A stretch of 60,268 bases of DNA from an uncultured Eubacteriales bacterium (lineage in GTDB: Bacteria > Bacillota > Clostridia > Oscillospirales > Oscillospiraceae): positions 1-60,268 of the forward strand of contig URST01000003.1 in the NCBI GenBank assembly GCA_900550585.1, in the 5' to 3' direction. This document shows positions 41,520-49,436 of this stretch, in pieces. Within the stretch, counting starts at the first letter, position 1, and the number at the start of each line of letters is the position of its first letter. The position numbers were made by a program, and so were the translations under genes. Below the pieces are notes generated by a model. That model did no database searches. It was not told the origin of the DNA and saw nothing but the letters and a program-made list of their open reading frames with translations.

Positions 41520-42827
41520 ATGGAACGAAAGACCATTGAACAGAACAAGGAGCAGAAGCGGGATTATGCGGTGCTGGTGGGCCTGCGCTCCCCCGTGCTG
41601 GGCGCGGACAGCGCCGACGAGGAGAGTCTGGCGGAGCTGGGCGCACTGGTGGAGACCGCCGGCGGCGAGCCGGTGGGCACCATCCTCCAGAGCCGGGAGA
41701 AGCCGGATCCCCACAGCTTTATCGGCGAGGGCAAGGTGGAGGAGGTCAAGCGCATGGTGGAGAACAGCGACGCCACCATGGTCATCTTCGACAACGACCT
41801 GTCGCCCTCCCAGATACGGGTGCTGACGGAGCTGTGCGGCGTGCAGGTGCTGGACCGCAGCGGCCTGATTTTGGACATCTTTGCCCAGCGGGCCAAGACG
41901 AAGGAGGGCTGCCTGCAGGTGGAACTGGCGCAGTACCAGTACCTGCTGCCGCGGCTGATCGGCATGTGGTCCCATCTGGAGCGGCAGGGCGGCACCGGCG
42001 GCTCCCCCATCGGCACCAAAGGCCCCGGCGAGACGCAGCTGGAGACGGACCGGCGGCACATCCACCGGAAGATCGACAAGCTGAAGGAGGAGCTGGAGGA
42101 GGTGCGCCGGGTGCGGGGCACCCAGCGGCAGCGCCGGATGAAGAACGAGATCCCGGTGGTGGCCATCGTGGGCTACACCAACGCAGGCAAGTCCACGCTG
42201 CTCAACGCCATCACCGGCGCGGATATCCCCGCCAACGACCGGCTGTTCGATACGCTGGACACCACCACCCGGCTGCTGACGGTCAGCGATACGCTGGACG
42301 TGGTGATCTCCGACACGGTGGGCTTTATCCGCAAGCTGCCCCATCAGCTGGTGGAGGCATTCAAGGCCACGCTGGAGGAGCTGGAGTACGCCGACCTGCT
42401 GCTGCACGTCATCGACGTGTCCAACCCGGAGTGGCGGGAGCAGGCCCGCATCGTGGATGAGCTGATCCGGGAGCTGGGGGCGGAGCGCATCCCCTGCATC
42501 CGGGTGTACAACAAGTGTGATGTGGCCTTCACCGCCCAGCAGGAGCGGGAGAGCGACGCCGTGTACATCTCCGCCAGGACCGGCGAGGGTATCCCGGCGC
42601 TGCTGGAGGCCGTGGACAAAAAGCTGGACAAGGGCACAAAGCGGGTGGTCATCCACCTGCCCTACGACAAGGCGGGGCTGCTGGACGGCCTGTACCGGGA
42701 GGCCAAGGTGGAGAACGTGGCCTACGGCGAGACGGTGGACGTGACGGCGGTGTGTACGCCTCGGGTCATGGGGCGCCTGAAGGATTACATCGAGGGCTGG
42801 GCGGAGCCGAAGGAGGACTGGGAATGA
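41520..42827 (+). CDS. hflX: Ribosome-associated GTPase HflX
   Basis: HflX splits stalled ribosomes, often after heat or antibiotic stress. The 435-residue protein has the HflX N-terminal domain, IGEGKVEEVKRM, the GGSPIGTKGPGETQLETDRR signature, a glycine-rich linker, and a G domain with GYTNAGKSTLLNAI, DTVGFIRKLPHQL and NKCD. An AGAGGG site precedes the ATG. It is followed by yigZ with a 4-nt overlap. Confidence 0.95.
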   Translation: MERKTIEQNKEQKRDYAVLVGLRSPVLGADSADEESLAELGALVETAGGEPVGTILQSREKPDPHSFIGEGKVEEVKRMVENSDATMVIFDNDLSPSQIRVLTELCGVQVLDRSGLILDIFAQRAKTKEGCLQVELAQYQYLLPRLIGMWSHLERQGGTGGSPIGTKGPGETQLETDRRHIHRKIDKLKEELEEVRRVRGTQRQRRMKNEIPVVAIVGYTNAGKSTLLNAITGADIPANDRLFDTLDTTTRLLTVSDTLDVVISDTVGFIRKLPHQLVEAFKATLEELEYADLLLHVIDVSNPEWREQARIVDELIRELGAERIPCIRVYNKCDVAFTAQQERESDAVYISARTGEGIPALLEAVDKKLDKGTKRVVIHLPYDKAGLLDGLYREAKVENVAYGETVDVTAVCTPRVMGRLKDYIEGWAEPKEDWE

Positions 42828-43465
42828 CGCGGACAGGTGAGTTTCGCGTGCCGTTTCAGGCATCGGACAGCGAGTTCGTGGAGAAGCGCTCCCGCTTCAT
42901 CAGCCATCTGCTGCCGGTGGAGTCGGAGGAGGACGCACGGGCGTTCATCGCGCAGATCAAAAAGCAGTACTACGACGCACGGCACAACTGCTGGTGCTAT
43001 CTCATCGGAGAAAACACCGTGCGGTACAGTGATGACGGAGAGCCGCAGGGTACGGCGGGGCAGCCCATGCTCAATGTGTTCCAGCGGGAGGGTGTGACCA
43101 ATGTGGTGTGCGTGGTGACCCGGTATTTTGGCGGCATCCTGCTGGGGGCCGGGGGACTGACGCGGGCCTATTCCAAGGGGGCGCGGGACGCTCTGTGCGC
43201 CGCGGGATACGCGGTGATGGGACAGTGGGCCGTGGCGGACATCCCGTGCTCCTACGCCATGCTGGAGCGCGTGAAGCTGGAGGCGGCGGCGCAGGGCGGT
43301 ACGGTGGACGACATCGAGTACGGCGCGGACATCCGGCTGACGGTGTCGCTGCCGGCGGAGCGCGCGGAGACCCTGCAGGCGCGGCTCACGGAGCTGTCGG
43401 CGGGCGGCATCCATATGGCGGTGCGGTCGGCGGAGTTCCGGCCCGGTCCGCGGCAGGAGCTTTGA
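42824..43465 (+). CDS. YigZ/IMPACT family protein
   Basis: The 213-residue protein has the UPF0029 N-terminal domain (FVEKRSRFISHLLP, YYDARHNCWCYLIG, YSDDGEPQGTAGQPML, TRYFGGILLGAGGLTRAY) and a C-terminal DUF1949 domain. Family members are linked to translation control (IMPACT) but their bacterial role is unclear. The ATG overlaps the hflX stop, giving one operon with another translation factor. Confidence 0.93.
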   Translation: MTRTGEFRVPFQASDSEFVEKRSRFISHLLPVESEEDARAFIAQIKKQYYDARHNCWCYLIGENTVRYSDDGEPQGTAGQPMLNVFQREGVTNVVCVVTRYFGGILLGAGGLTRAYSKGARDALCAAGYAVMGQWAVADIPCSYAMLERVKLEAAAQGGTVDDIEYGADIRLTVSLPAERAETLQARLTELSAGGIHMAVRSAEFRPGPRQEL

Positions 43466-43529
43466 GCATTTCACACAGACTGTATGGGAGAAATTTGTAA
43501 AACTTAACAGCTTGTTTACAGCTTTTCTC

Positions 43530-43558
43530 TTGTGCCGCATGGAAAAATCTGCTATACT
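43530..43558 (+). promoter_or_regulatory. Promoter of the DUF1538 leader
   Basis: TTGTGC (43530-43535), 17-bp spacer, TATACT (43553-43558) with extended TGC. Transcription would begin near 43565, just before the two alternative hairpins. Confidence 0.7.
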
Positions 43559-43568
43559 ATCTACATAA

Positions 43569-43616
43569 GATACCAGTGCGTATCTGCCCGAAAATGGACA
43601 GATACGCCATTTTTTT
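43569..43616 (+). promoter_or_regulatory. Leader with terminator and competing hairpin before the DUF1538 gene
   Basis: GCGTATCTG (43578-43586) and CAGATACGC (43599-43607) form a terminator stem followed by CA and seven T (43610-43616). GATAC (43569-43573) can instead pair with GTATC (43580-43584) of the terminator's 5' arm. The two folds exclude each other, so an attenuator is plausible. It could also simply terminate the upstream hflX-yigZ transcript. Confidence 0.6.
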
Positions 43617-43635
43617 CAGGGAAAGGAATGGTAAT

Positions 43636-45210
43636 TTGACGAGAAGAACGGTACAGGAGGAGCAGGCGCGCCTGCGCAAGCAGCGGAAGAAGGCACAGGG
43701 CTTTTTCTCCATCTTCAAAAAGCCCATGCACGAGTCGCTGACATCGGTGCTGCCCATCATACTGATCGTGCTGGCGCTGGGCTTTACCATCGCGCCGGTA
43801 CCCAACAACGCTATGATGGCGTTTCTGCTGGGCGGTGTGCTGCTGATCGGTGGCATGGGACTTTTCACACTGGGATCGGAGATGTCCATGATCCCCTTGG
43901 GACAGGCGGTGGGCAGCGAGATCACCCGCTCCAAGAAGGTCTGGATCATCGTGGGCATCAGCTTCCTCATCGGCATCATCATCACCGTGGCGGAGCCGGA
44001 TCTGCAGGTGTTGGCCAATCAGGTGCCCGCCATTGAAAATAACGTCATCATCTGGTCGGTGGCGGTGGGCGTAGGCGTGTTCCTGGTCATCGCGCTGCTG
44101 CGTATCCTGCTGGGTATCCAGCTGCGGTGGCTGCTGATCGGGTTCTACATACTGGTGTTCGGCCTGGCCATGTTCGTGTCGCCGGACTTCTGGGCGGTGG
44201 CCTTTGACTCCGGCGGCGTCACCACCGGCCCCATGACCGTGCCGTTCATCATGGCGCTGGGCGTGGGCGTCAGCGCCGTCCGCAGCGACAAGCAGGCGGG
44301 GGGCGACAGCTTCGGCCTGGTGGCGCTTTGCTCCATCGGCCCCATCATCACGGTACTGCTGCTGGGGCTTCTGTACAAACCGGACGGCAGCGCCTACACC
44401 AATACGGCAATGCCCGACGCCAAGGACACGGTGGAGATGTTCCGCGCCTATGTGGACGCGCTGCCGGAGTACTTCGCGGAGACGGCCAAGGCGCTGGCAC
44501 CCATCGCGGTATTTCTGGTGCTGTTCCAGCTGATTACCAAGCGGCTGAAGCGGCGTGCGCTGCTGAGTATGGCAGTGGGTCTTGCCTATGTGTATGTGGG
44601 ACTTGCGCTGTTCCTCACCGGCGTCAACGTGGGCTTTATGCCCGTTGGCAGCTTTTTGGGCGGCAGCATCGCCGGACACAACTATAATTGGCTCCTCGTC
44701 CCCATCGCCATGGTCATCGGCTATTTCATCGTGCAGGCGGAGCCTGCGGTACACGTCCTGAACAAGCAGGTGGAGGAGATCACGGCGGGCGCGATCCCGG
44801 CCCACGCCATGAATATCGCTCTGTCCGTGGGCGTGGCGGTGTCGCTGGGACTGGCTATGATCCGGGTGCTCACCGGCGTGTCCATCATGTGGTTCCTCAT
44901 CCCCGGCTATGCCATCAGCCTGACGCTGAGCTTCGTGGTGCCGGACATCTTCACATCGGTGGCCTTCGACTCCGGCGGCGTGGCCTCCGGCCCTATGACG
45001 GCCACATTCCTGCTGCCCTTTGCGCTGGGCGCATGCGAGGCGGTGGGCGGCAATCTGGTGACAGACGCCTTCGGTGTGGTGGCCATGGTGGCCATGACGC
45101 CGCTGGTGACCATCCAGCTGCTGGGTCTGAGCTATCAGCGGAAGCTGAAGCACGCCAAGGCACCGGCGGCGGCTCCCGTGGCGGTGGAGCCGATCATCGA
45201 GCTGTGCTGA
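43636..45210 (+). CDS. DUF1538 polytopic membrane protein with internal duplication
   Basis: The protein of about 524 residues is made of two homologous halves, each with several transmembrane helices. Each half has the motif AFDSGGVxxGPMT followed by a GxxSFG/DAFGVVAM segment and a LLGL turn (first copy about residues 192-260, second about 450-510). This fits DUF1538, an unclassified family that looks like a transporter with inverted or tandem repeats. The start is uncertain: I prefer TTG at 43636 after GGAAAGG; the ATG at 43576 lies in the hairpin. The gene is followed after 13 nt by a PII-like protein, which suggests PII control of transport. Confidence 0.82.
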   Translation: MTRRTVQEEQARLRKQRKKAQGFFSIFKKPMHESLTSVLPIILIVLALGFTIAPVPNNAMMAFLLGGVLLIGGMGLFTLGSEMSMIPLGQAVGSEITRSKKVWIIVGISFLIGIIITVAEPDLQVLANQVPAIENNVIIWSVAVGVGVFLVIALLRILLGIQLRWLLIGFYILVFGLAMFVSPDFWAVAFDSGGVTTGPMTVPFIMALGVGVSAVRSDKQAGGDSFGLVALCSIGPIITVLLLGLLYKPDGSAYTNTAMPDAKDTVEMFRAYVDALPEYFAETAKALAPIAVFLVLFQLITKRLKRRALLSMAVGLAYVYVGLALFLTGVNVGFMPVGSFLGGSIAGHNYNWLLVPIAMVIGYFIVQAEPAVHVLNKQVEEITAGAIPAHAMNIALSVGVAVSLGLAMIRVLTGVSIMWFLIPGYAISLTLSFVVPDIFTSVAFDSGGVASGPMTATFLLPFALGACEAVGGNLVTDAFGVVAMVAMTPLVTIQLLGLSYQRKLKHAKAPAAAPVAVEPIIELC

Positions 45211-45223
45211 CGGAGGTGACGGT

Positions 45224-45922
45224 ATGAGCAGCAGATTGTATTACATCATCACCATCACCAATCGGGTGATGGGCAGCAAGCATTTTCTGGATTTCTACCG
45301 GGCGTTCGGTGCGCCGGTGGTATTCTCGGCGCTGGGGCGCGGCACCGCCAGCGACGATATGCTCAGCTATCTGGGTCTGGAGGCCACGGAGAAAACCGTG
45401 CTGTTCTCCGTGGTAACGCCGCAGGTGAAGGACGTGCTGATGCGGGAGCTGGTGGACACCATGCACATCGACCGGCCCGGCAGCGGCATCGCCGTGTGCC
45501 TGCATCTGAGCAGCGTGGGCGGGCAGTCCGCCATGAACTATCTCATCTCCGGCGGCGCGGATGTCCAGCCGGATCTGACTGTAAAGGAGGAAGAACTGAT
45601 GCATGATTCCGGGTACGAGCTGGTGGTGGCCATCGCCAACGGCGGCTATTCCGATATGGTGATGGAGGCGGCCTCCGCCGCCGGGGCGCAGGGCGGCACG
45701 GTGCTGCATACCCGCGCCACTGACGCGGACAACGCCAGCAAGTTCTTCGGCATGGCCATCACCGAGGAGCGGGAGATGATCCTGCTGGTGACGCCGGCGG
45801 ACAAGCGGGCGGCCATCATGCAGGCCATCATGGAGAAGGCCGGCGCCCAGTCGGAGGCCCAGTCCGTGGTGTTCTCCGTGAAGCTGGACGATGTGGCGGG
45901 GCTGTACAGCCGGGAGAGCTGA
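45224..45922 (+). CDS. Tandem PII-like nitrogen-regulator-type protein
   Basis: The 232-residue protein appears to hold two ferredoxin-fold PII-like units. The first (about 1-95) starts RLYYIITITNRVMGSKHF and has a GRGTAS segment in the T-loop position; the second (about 118-232) starts ELVVAIANGGYSDMVMEAAS and has GGTVLHTRATDAD with ERE-ILLVTP at the end, as in GlnB-like proteins. A tyrosine for uridylylation is not evident. Its place directly behind the DUF1538 gene parallels PII-transporter pairs such as GlnK-AmtB and SbtB-SbtA. Ligand and partner are inferred. Confidence 0.78.
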   Translation: MSSRLYYIITITNRVMGSKHFLDFYRAFGAPVVFSALGRGTASDDMLSYLGLEATEKTVLFSVVTPQVKDVLMRELVDTMHIDRPGSGIAVCLHLSSVGGQSAMNYLISGGADVQPDLTVKEEELMHDSGYELVVAIANGGYSDMVMEAASAAGAQGGTVLHTRATDADNASKFFGMAITEEREMILLVTPADKRAAIMQAIMEKAGAQSEAQSVVFSVKLDDVAGLYSRES

Positions 45923-45927
45923 CAGAG

Positions 45928-45977
45928 AAAAACAGGCGTCCGCACCCCTTGCCGGGGGCGCGGACGCCTGTTTTTTT
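45928..45977 (+). terminator. Strong terminator of the DUF1538-PII unit
   Basis: A 16-bp stem (45928-45943 with 45960-45975) followed by seven T in total. Confidence 0.92.
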
Positions 45978-46010
45978 ATCTGCATGATGCATGCATCATG
46001 CAGATAAAAA
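45973..46010. repeat. Perfect 38-bp palindrome
   Basis: The 38 bases equal their own reverse complement. The centre is GCATGC flanked by ATGATGCAT-like steps, the ends are T5 and A5. It starts inside the T-run of the preceding terminator. Downstream, TACATCATG occurs twice (46013-46021, 46025-46033) and TATCATG once, echoing the palindrome's CATCATG element. Confidence 0.85.
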
Positions 46011-46102
46011 CGTACATCATGAAGTACATCATGCAGCGTATCATGAAATTATATGGTCTGTCCGCCGGTATGGCCGTCTTTGCCGGACTGGCGGCAGCAT
46101 GA
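45998..46102 (+). CDS. Possible 34-residue small protein with YIM repeats
   Basis: The frame reads MQIKTYIMKYIMQRIMKLYG and ends in a hydrophobic, Gly/Ala-rich tail LSAGMAVFAGLAAA. Three IM(K/Q) steps give an amphipathic basic N-terminus, so a small membrane peptide is conceivable. The stop is 2 nt before a terminator, as expected for a real gene. Against it: the ATG lies in the palindrome, no ribosome site or promoter is visible, and a His-rich frame (MHHADKNVHH) overlaps it from 45991. Confidence 0.3.
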   Translation: MQIKTYIMKYIMQRIMKLYGLSAGMAVFAGLAAA

Positions 46103-46104
46103 AG

Positions 46105-46137
46105 AAAGCCCCGCGGAATGATCCGCAGGGCTTTTGT
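46105..46137. terminator. Terminator of rpmB (minus) and possibly of the small ORF (plus)
   Basis: A 12-bp stem with one mismatch (46105-46116 with 46123-46134); TTTT on the plus strand and TTTCTTC on the minus strand. Confidence 0.75.
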
Positions 46138-46162
46138 CTGTACAGTTCAGGCGCTGATCAAC

Positions 46163-46351
46163 TCAGATCGCGCGGGTAACTTTGCCGGAACGCAGGCACC
46201 GGGTACAAACATATACATGGCGAGGCGTGCCGTTGATCACTGCCTTCACGCGCTTGACATTGGGCTTCCAGGGACGATTGGAACGCCGGTGGGAGTGAGA
46301 GACCTTGATACCGAAGGTCACGCCCTTGTCGCAAAATTCGCACTTAGCCAT
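46163..46351 (-). CDS. rpmB: 50S ribosomal protein L28 (zinc-binding form)
   Basis: The 62-residue protein is bL28: MAKCEFCDKGVTFGIKVSHS, then the basic RPWKPNVKRV and VCTRCLRSGKV. Cysteines 4, 7, 49 and 52 form the zinc site. AAGGAGG precedes the ATG. It is monocistronic and divergent from hprK. Confidence 0.96.
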   Translation of the reverse strand: MAKCEFCDKGVTFGIKVSHSHRRSNRPWKPNVKRVKAVINGTPRHVYVCTRCLRSGKVTRAI

Positions 46352-46385
46352 CCGTTGCACCTCCTTGCTGTTGTAACATACGGTC

Positions 46386-46400
46386 GCTTGCATCGCAAGC
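46386..46400 (-). other. Leader hairpin of rpmB
   Basis: GCTTGC-ATC-GCAAGC lies between the rpmB promoter and its ribosome site. It may be an RNA element for autoregulation; no T-run. Confidence 0.4.
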
Positions 46401-46407
46401 AGTTGAT

Positions 46408-46436
46408 ATAATAACAGATAACGCTATGAATTGCAA
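46408..46436 (-). promoter_or_regulatory. Promoter of rpmB
   Basis: On the minus strand: TTGCAA (46436-46431), 17-bp spacer, TATTAT (46413-46408). Confidence 0.8.
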
Positions 46437-46481
46437 GCACTATTTGACAAAAAAACGAAATTTTTTTGAAAGGGGAAAGTG

Positions 46482-46510
46482 TTGCGAAACAGAGGGATAC
46501 AAGATATAAT
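46482..46510 (+). promoter_or_regulatory. Promoter of the hprK operon
   Basis: TTGCGA (46482-46487), 17-bp spacer, consensus TATAAT (46505-46510), 64 nt before the hprK ATG. The stretch 46437-46481 is A/T-rich and may act as an UP-like element. Confidence 0.78.
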
Positions 46511-46573
46511 ATAAGGTAAATATTTGGCGCCCCTGCCGGGGTTTCCGGCGGGCGGCTCACGGGAGGCAGCTGT

Positions 46574-47530
46574 ATGGAAAAAGTCAAGCGCACACCGGCC
46601 AGCCTGAAAAAAATGGTGGAGATATTCGGTATGGAGATCCTCCACAAGGGCCGGGATTTTGACAACACCGTTGTGACCATTTCTGACGTGAACCGGCCGG
46701 CCCTGCAGCTGGTGGGCTTTTACGATTATTTTGACGACAAGCGCCTGCAGATCCTGGGCCGGGGCGAGATGCGCTATCTGGACCGGATGACGGAGGCGGA
46801 GCGCACCCGCGTGTTCAACAAGCTGCTGAGCTATCCGTTCCCGGCGCTGATCATTGCCCGGGACATGGAGGCACCGGCAGAGCTGGTGCAGATGGCGGAA
46901 AAGCACGACCGCACGCTGCTGCGCTCGGCGGAGTCCACGGTGGATGTCACCAGCAAGCTCATCGACTATCTGAACCGCGCCATGGCGCCGCAGATCGCCC
47001 GGCACGGCGTGCTGATGAACATTTACGGCCAGGGTGTGCTGATCCTGGGCGACTCCGGCATTGGCAAGAGCGAGACGGCCATCGAGCTGCTCAAGCGCGG
47101 ACACCGGCTGGTGGCCGACGACGCCGTGGAGATACGGCGCATTTCCAACAGCCTGTTCGGCACGGCACCGGAGATCATCCGGCACTACATCGAGATCCGG
47201 GGCGTGGGCGTCATCGACGTGCAGCAGCTGTTCGGCATGGGCGCCGTGCAGTTCGACACGGAGATCGATCTGGTCATCCAGCTGGAGCAGTGGGTGGACG
47301 GCAAGTTCTACGACCGGCTGGGGCTGGGTGAGGAGAAATACGCCATGCTGGGCGTGGCGCTGCCCATCGTCACCATTCCGGTGCGGCCGGGGCGGAACCT
47401 GGCGGGCATCGTGGAGATCGCCACCATGAAGAACCGGCAGATGAAGTACGGCTACAACGCGGCACGGGATTTTGTGACGCAGTTTGACAGCAAAATGGAC
47501 GCCATGGTAAAGGAGAACAAGGCAAAGTAA
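46574..47530 (+). CDS. hprK: HPr kinase/phosphorylase
   Basis: HprK phosphorylates HPr on Ser46 and reverses it, controlling carbon catabolite repression. The 318-residue protein has Walker A GDSGIGKSETAIELLKRGH near residue 158, the adjacent VADDAVEIRR and the HprK signature IEIRGVGVIDVQQLFGMGAV. GGGAGG precedes the ATG. It is the first gene of a seven-gene operon. Its stop shares one base with the start of glk. Confidence 0.97.
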   Translation: MEKVKRTPASLKKMVEIFGMEILHKGRDFDNTVVTISDVNRPALQLVGFYDYFDDKRLQILGRGEMRYLDRMTEAERTRVFNKLLSYPFPALIIARDMEAPAELVQMAEKHDRTLLRSAESTVDVTSKLIDYLNRAMAPQIARHGVLMNIYGQGVLILGDSGIGKSETAIELLKRGHRLVADDAVEIRRISNSLFGTAPEIIRHYIEIRGVGVIDVQQLFGMGAVQFDTEIDLVIQLEQWVDGKFYDRLGLGEEKYAMLGVALPIVTIPVRPGRNLAGIVEIATMKNRQMKYGYNAARDFVTQFDSKMDAMVKENKAK

Positions 47531-48492
47531 TGAAGTATGTAGGTGTGGACATCGGCGGAACGAACCTGAAGGCGGGACTGACGGACGAGAGCGGCCAGCT
47601 GCTGGCCGTGCAGAAAATGAAGGTGGCCTCCATCACCGACCAGCAGTCGCTGGCGTGGACCATCGTGTCGCTGACGCAGGAGCTGGGGAAGTGCGCGGGC
47701 GTGCCGCTGGACGAGATTGCGTCGGTGGGCGTAGGCGTACCGGGCACCGTGGAGATCCGCTCCGGCTCTATCGGCTATACCTGCAACCTGCCGCTCAGGA
47801 ACGTGCCGCTGCGGAAGCTGTTCCACCACTATCTGTCCATCCCGCTGTATATCGAAAACGATGCAAACTGCGCGGCTCTGGCGGAATACTATGCAGGGGC
47901 CGGGCGGGAGAGCAAGCGCTTTGTGACCATCACGCTGGGCACCGGCGTGGGCGCGGGCATCATCCACAACGGCAAGGTGTACCACGGCGCCAACGGCATG
48001 GCCGGCGAGGTGGGGCACACCGTCATCGTCAAGGATGGCCTGCCGTGCCCCTGCGGGCGGCACGGCTGCTGGGAGCAGTACGCCTCGGCCACGGCGCTCA
48101 AGCGCATGACAACGGAGGCGCTGGCGGCCCATCCGGACAGTATCCTGGCCCGGGTGGTGGAGGAGAACGACGGCCATGTGTCCGGGCAGTCCGCCTTTAT
48201 CGCGGCGCGGCAGGGCGACCCCGTGGGGCAGAAGGTATGCGACGATTATGTCAGCTATCTGGCCTGCGGCGTGGTCAACGTGGTCAATGTGTTCCAGCCG
48301 GACACGCTGGCCATCGGCGGCGGCGTCAGCAACGAGGCGGATGAGCAGCTGCTGCTGCCGGTGCAGCGGTGCGTGGAGCGGGAGAGCATCCCCTGCGGCA
48401 AAAACCGGCGCACCCGCATCGTCAAGGCGGAGCTGGGCAACCAGGCGGGCATCATCGGTGCGGCGCTGCTGGGGAAGAACAAGCGGATATAA
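47530..48492 (+). CDS. ROK family glucokinase
   Basis: The 320-residue protein has the ROK ATP-binding opening KYVGVDIGGTNLKAGL, the substrate segment IENDANCAALAE, the catalytic GTGVGAGII and the zinc motif CPCGRHGCWEQYAS. It probably phosphorylates glucose. It overlaps the hprK stop by one base, a close link between a sugar kinase and the HPr regulator. Other ROK sugar substrates (mannose, N-acetyl sugars) cannot be ruled out. Confidence 0.92.
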   Translation: MKYVGVDIGGTNLKAGLTDESGQLLAVQKMKVASITDQQSLAWTIVSLTQELGKCAGVPLDEIASVGVGVPGTVEIRSGSIGYTCNLPLRNVPLRKLFHHYLSIPLYIENDANCAALAEYYAGAGRESKRFVTITLGTGVGAGIIHNGKVYHGANGMAGEVGHTVIVKDGLPCPCGRHGCWEQYASATALKRMTTEALAAHPDSILARVVEENDGHVSGQSAFIAARQGDPVGQKVCDDYVSYLACGVVNVVNVFQPDTLAIGGGVSNEADEQLLLPVQRCVERESIPCGKNRRTRIVKAELGNQAGIIGAALLGKNKRI

Positions 48493-48511
48493 GGGCCGCG
48501 CAGGAGGGTTT

Positions 48512-49426
48512 ATGAGCTGGTACGAGGAATTGGACCGATGGACGGCGGACTATCTGCCGGACATGACATATGAGCACGATGTGCCGCTGGCGAGGCACAC
48601 ATCGTTCCGCATCGGCGGCCCGGCGCGGCGCATGGCATTTCCCAAGGACGGCAGCCAGATGGTGCTGCTGATCGGGGAGGCCCTCGCCTGCGGAGCCGCG
48701 CCGCTGGTCATCGGCAACGGCACGAACCTGCTGTTCCCCGACGAGGGGGTGGAGCGGCTGGTGGTGAACACCCGCGACATGTCCGGCATGGCGCTGGATG
48801 CGGCGGGGCGCGTGACGGCGGAGGCCGGCGCGTCTCTGGCCCGGACGGCGGTATTTGCCCAGCAGCAGGGCATGACGGGGCTGGAATTTGCCCACGGCAT
48901 CCCCGGCAGCGTGGGCGGTGCGGTGTGCATGAACGCAGGCGCCTACGGCGGCGAGATGCGGCAGGTGGTGCACAGCGCCGCGGTGCTGTTCCCGGAGGAG
49001 GGCATCCGGACGCTGACCGGGGAGGAGCTGGTCTTTTCCTACCGGCACAGCCTGCTGACCGACCGGCCCGACGCGGTGGTGCTGCGGGCCGTGTTCGCGC
49101 TGGAGGCGGGAGAGCCTGCCGCCATCCGGGAAAAAATGGATGATTTGATGGCAAGGAGAAAGGCTTCACAGCCGTTGGAATATCCCAGTGCTGGCAGCAC
49201 ATTCAAGCGGCCGGAGGGCTATTATGCCGCCGCGCTCATCGACCAGTGCGGGCTGAAGGGCCTGACGGTGGGCGGCGCGCAGGTGTCGGAGAAGCACGCG
49301 GGCTTCGTCATCAACCGGGGCGGCGCCACCTGCGCCGATGTGACGGCGCTGATGGCGGAGATACAAAAGCGCGTATGGGAGAAAACGGGCGTCCGGCTGG
49401 AGCCGGAGGTCAGGGTGATACACTGA
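48512..49426 (+). CDS. murB: UDP-N-acetylenolpyruvoylglucosamine reductase
   Basis: MurB is the FAD enzyme that makes UDP-MurNAc. The 304-residue protein has HTSFRIGGPARRM, the FAD motif VIGNGTNLLFPD, GIPGSVGGAVCMNAGAYG, SYRHS and QPLEYPSAGSTFKRP, the last typical of type II MurB. CAGGAGGG precedes the ATG. murB beside rapZ and whiA is a common Bacillota arrangement. Confidence 0.96.
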   Translation: MSWYEELDRWTADYLPDMTYEHDVPLARHTSFRIGGPARRMAFPKDGSQMVLLIGEALACGAAPLVIGNGTNLLFPDEGVERLVVNTRDMSGMALDAAGRVTAEAGASLARTAVFAQQQGMTGLEFAHGIPGSVGGAVCMNAGAYGGEMRQVVHSAAVLFPEEGIRTLTGEELVFSYRHSLLTDRPDAVVLRAVFALEAGEPAAIREKMDDLMARRKASQPLEYPSAGSTFKRPEGYYAAALIDQCGLKGLTVGGAQVSEKHAGFVINRGGATCADVTALMAEIQKRVWEKTGVRLEPEVRVIH

Positions 49427-49436
49427 GGAGCAAGAC

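Noticed and set aside
43569..43616. Known riboswitch (fluoride, preQ1, guanidine, sodium) before the DUF1538 gene
   Set aside because: The leader of about 70 nt has only two short helices and lacks the conserved loops or pseudoknots of these classes.
45973..46050. CRISPR-like or satellite repeat array
   Set aside because: There are only two exact 9-bp copies and one variant, with no spacers of constant length and no cas genes.
45991..46179. His-rich 62-codon frame MHHADKNVHH...
   Set aside because: It runs through the terminator at 46105 and into the rpmB 3' end on the other strand, with no ribosome site. The shorter frame at 45998, which stops before the terminator, is more plausible.
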